Assembly: GCA_049284695.1 (NCBI GenBank)
Contig: JBAPYK010000233.1
Span: 1 to 15,350 of the forward strand
DNA from: Rhodoplanes sp049284695
Lineage (GTDB): Bacteria > Pseudomonadota > Alphaproteobacteria > Rhizobiales > Xanthobacteraceae
Reading direction: 5' to 3'
Length of the DNA: 15,350 nt
The notes under the pieces are model-generated. The model saw nothing but the letters and a program-made list of their open reading frames with translations, made no database searches and was not told the DNA's origin. The position numbers and the translations under genes were made by a program. Below, in pieces: positions 13,551 to 15,350 of the stretch; within the stretch, counting starts at the first letter, position 1; each line of letters begins with the position of its first letter.

Positions 13551-14507
13551 GTGCACCGGATTGTGATCGCCGCGCTCGCGGCCATTTTCGTTTCCATCGG
13601 CGCGGTCCACGCCCAGCCGGTGGGTCTCGGCACCAGCCCGCAAGGAACGCTGACCTATCAACTTGGCGCGGCGGTGGCGAAGATACTGACCGATGTCGCC
13701 AACATCCAGGCGCGGGTGCAGCCGTCGAGCGGCACCGGAACGATGATCCCGCTGGTGGCCTCCGGCGAGATCGACATCGGCTTTGCCAACACGCTCGAAC
13801 TCTACGACGCGTTTCACGGCGTCGGCACCTTCGACAAGCGGCCGAACCCCGACCTTCGCACCATGGCGGTGATCTTTCCGATCAGGGTCGGCTTGTTCGT
13901 GCGCGCGGATTCGCCGATCAAGTCGATCAAGGACATGAAAGGCAAGACCGTCGCCTACGGTTTCACCAGCCAGGAGATCATCAAGAAAGAAGTGGATGCG
14001 ATGCTCGCGACCGGAGGTCTGTCGGCCGCCGACGTGACGCCCGTTCTGGTCCCCAACCTGATTCGCGGCGTCGACGAATTCATGGCCGGCCGGGTCGATG
14101 TGGCGACGTTCGCCATCGGCGCGCCCAAGGTGGCGGAGGCCGACGCCGCCGTCGGCGGCATTCGGTTCATCCCGCTCGAAGCGACCCCGGCCGCGCTTGC
14201 GGCGCTGAAGAAGGAATTTTTCACCGCTTATCTCGGCAAGGTGGAGCCGGCGCCGAACCTCGCCGGCGTGAAAGAGCCGATAACAACGATGATTTTCGAC
14301 TATACGATTTTCTCCAGCACCAAGATGCCGGCGGAGCGCGTCAAGCAGATCACGGAAATCATCGCCACCAACAAGGACTCGCTTGCGCAAGGGCAGCCCT
14401 TGTTCAAGGGCATGCAGCCCGACCGCATGTACACCGACGTCGATGTGCCTTACCAGGAAGGCGCCATCGCCTATTATCGCGAAAAGGGCATCAAGGAAGT
14501 GAAATAA
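13551..14507 (+). CDS. TAXI-family TRAP transporter solute-binding protein
   Basis: The 318-residue product begins at a GTG with a good ribosome site. A signal peptide (MHRIVIAALAAIFVSIGAVHA|QP, cleaved at 21/22) precedes the mature receptor. The opening GLGTSPQGTLTYQLGAAVAKIL (25-46) and the following VQPSSGTGTMIPLVASGEIDIGFANTLE are the hallmark of TAXI receptors (TRAP-associated extracytoplasmic, IMP/NMT1-like fold). DMKGKTVAYGFTSQE and VDVATFAIGAPKVAEADA are typical of the later lobe parts. It is not related to the DctP receptor at 6723. The fused TAXI permease that should serve it is not in the window, so it is an orphan here or its permease lies to the right. A TPP enzyme gene follows after 16 bp, so both are probably one transcript. 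Confidence 0.9.
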   Translation: MHRIVIAALAAIFVSIGAVHAQPVGLGTSPQGTLTYQLGAAVAKILTDVANIQARVQPSSGTGTMIPLVASGEIDIGFANTLELYDAFHGVGTFDKRPNPDLRTMAVIFPIRVGLFVRADSPIKSIKDMKGKTVAYGFTSQEIIKKEVDAMLATGGLSAADVTPVLVPNLIRGVDEFMAGRVDVATFAIGAPKVAEADAAVGGIRFIPLEATPAALAALKKEFFTAYLGKVEPAPNLAGVKEPITTMIFDYTIFSSTKMPAERVKQITEIIATNKDSLAQGQPLFKGMQPDRMYTDVDVPYQEGAIAYYREKGIKEVK

Positions 14508-14523
14508 ACCCGAGCCGGGTCCG

Positions 14524-15350
14524 ATGGCCCCTGATCCAACGCTGCGCAGCGAGCGCGCGCCTATTGCCGCCGAAGCCTTTCTGCGTGCGCTCGCCGACCA
14601 CGGCGTCGACTTCTTCTTCGCCAATCCGGGAACCGACTTCCCGCCGATCATCGAAGCCTTCAGCCGGGCCAAGAAAGCCAACGCCAAAGTGCCGCGCCCG
14701 ATTCTGGTGCCGCACGAAAACCTTGCGGTCGCGATGGCGCATGGCGCCTACCTGATGACTGGCCGCCCGCAAGCGGTGATGGTGCATGTCAATGTCGGCA
14801 CCGCCAACGCCATCAACAACCTGGCCAATCTCAGTCGCGAGCGCGTGCCGGTGATCCTTGCGGCCGGACGCACGCCGATCACCGAGCAAGGTTCTTTCGG
14901 ATCGCGCAACCGTCCGATCCACTGGGCGCAGGAAATGTTCGACCAGGCTTCCATGGTGCGGGAGCTGGTGAAATGGGACTACGAGCTGCGCACACCTGCG
15001 CAGATCGGCGACATCGTCGCCCGCGCCTGTGAAGTGGCGATGACCAGCCCGCGCGGTCCCGCCTATATGGTGCTGCCGCGTGAGCCGCTGTCGGCGACTT
15101 TGACGGAGCCGCTCGGCCGCATGGAGCCGCGCTCGATCGCGGCGCCGCCCTATCCCGATCCCCGCGCAATTGCCCAGCTCGCCGAGTGGATCGCAACCGC
15201 CGAGCGCCCGTTGATCATTGCCGGCGCGCTGACGGCCGCCGCCGTCGAGCCGCTGGCGCAACTGGCGGAACGCTACGCTATTCCCGTGGCCTCGCTCAGC
15301 GCGCGCACGGTCTGCCTCCGATCGAGCCATCCCATGCATTTCGGCTCCGA
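14524..15350 (+). CDS. Thiamine-pyrophosphate enzyme, acetolactate synthase/benzoylformate decarboxylase superfamily (5' part)
   Basis: Partial gene: the frame from ATG 14524 remains open at the right edge (275 codons visible). The N-terminal TPP-binding domain is clear: FLRALADHGVDFFFANPGTDFPPIIEAF (19-46) and Glu65 in VPHENLAVAMAHGAYLMTG, the position of the glutamate that activates the TPP pyrimidine. HVNVGTANAINNLANLSRERVPVILAAG (about 80-107) and SPRGPAYMVLPRE follow. The middle domain begins near IAQLAEWIATAERPLIIAG. In context it could be a non-oxidative decarboxylase of an aromatic 2-oxo acid to the aldehyde. The superfamily also holds acetolactate synthase, oxalyl-CoA decarboxylase and others, and the substrate residues in the C-terminal half are not visible. 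The FANPGTDFPP signature differs from true acetolactate synthases, which have a GYPG-type motif there. Confidence 0.85.
   Translation, partial: MAPDPTLRSERAPIAAEAFLRALADHGVDFFFANPGTDFPPIIEAFSRAKKANAKVPRPILVPHENLAVAMAHGAYLMTGRPQAVMVHVNVGTANAINNLANLSRERVPVILAAGRTPITEQGSFGSRNRPIHWAQEMFDQASMVRELVKWDYELRTPAQIGDIVARACEVAMTSPRGPAYMVLPREPLSATLTEPLGRMEPRSIAAPPYPDPRAIAQLAEWIATAERPLIIAGALTAAAVEPLAQLAERYAIPVASLSARTVCLRSSHPMHFGS

Noticed and set aside
13536..14687. Open frame of 383 codons on the minus strand opposite the TAXI receptor
   Set aside because: It spans the TAXI gene, its ribosome site and the start of the next gene; no domain is visible and the plus-strand genes are clear.
1..15350. New defence, phage or mobile system, CRISPR array, tandem repeats or IS ends
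   Set aside because: I looked for direct repeats, transposase and integrase motifs and nuclease/helicase domains and saw none; the window is a catabolic and transport locus.

Overview
The window is GC-rich, densely packed with genes and has no tRNA, rRNA, IS element, phage gene or CRISPR array that I can see. Codon use, gene content (beta-ketoadipate pathway, ABC and TRAP solute receptors, CatIJ-type CoA-transferase, split indolepyruvate-ferredoxin-oxidoreductase-like pair) and protein style suggest an alphaproteobacterium of the Hyphomicrobiales, Bradyrhizobium/Rhodopseudomonas-like. That is an inference from familiarity, not from a search.

Left half (about 1-5204), all on the minus strand. 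In transcription order it holds a two-subunit 3-oxoadipate CoA-transferase (pcaI/pcaJ-type), a decayed ferredoxin-domain remnant, 3-oxoadipyl-CoA thiolase (pcaF), protocatechuate 3,4-dioxygenase beta and alpha (pcaH, pcaG), and the 5' part of a branched-chain-amino-acid-type ABC solute receptor that runs off the left edge. These encode the ring-cleavage step and the last two steps of protocatechuate catabolism to succinyl-CoA and acetyl-CoA. The middle steps (pcaB, pcaC, pcaD/L) and 4-hydroxybenzoate hydroxylase (pobA) are not in the window.

Centre (5205-6722). A control region with a perfect inverted repeat separates pcaI from a divergent 4-hydroxybenzoyl-CoA-thioesterase-like hotdog protein. 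A convergent MarR-family regulator follows and is itself divergent from the next operon.

Right half (6723-15350), all on the plus strand. It holds a complete DctPQM-type TRAP transporter with a strong hairpin between the receptor and membrane genes. Next come a split 2-oxoacid:ferredoxin oxidoreductase pair (iorA-like with TPP site and two Fe-S motifs, and iorB-like with a C-terminal DUF6537-like region), an orphan TAXI-type TRAP receptor with a GTG start, and the N-terminal part of a TPP enzyme of the acetolactate synthase/benzoylformate decarboxylase superfamily.

Working model (inference): the TRAP system imports an aromatic 2-oxo acid or related carboxylate. The IorAB-like enzyme oxidatively decarboxylates it to an aryl-CoA, or the TPP enzyme decarboxylates it non-oxidatively to an aldehyde. 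The thioesterase releases a hydroxybenzoate, and the pca genes degrade it after hydroxylation to protocatechuate. The MarR protein could sense an aryl-CoA or aromatic acid. The most unusual details are an Asp in place of one cluster-ligand Cys in the IorA-like protein, the ferredoxin-domain relic between pcaJ and pcaF, and several well-formed inverted repeats at gene boundaries.
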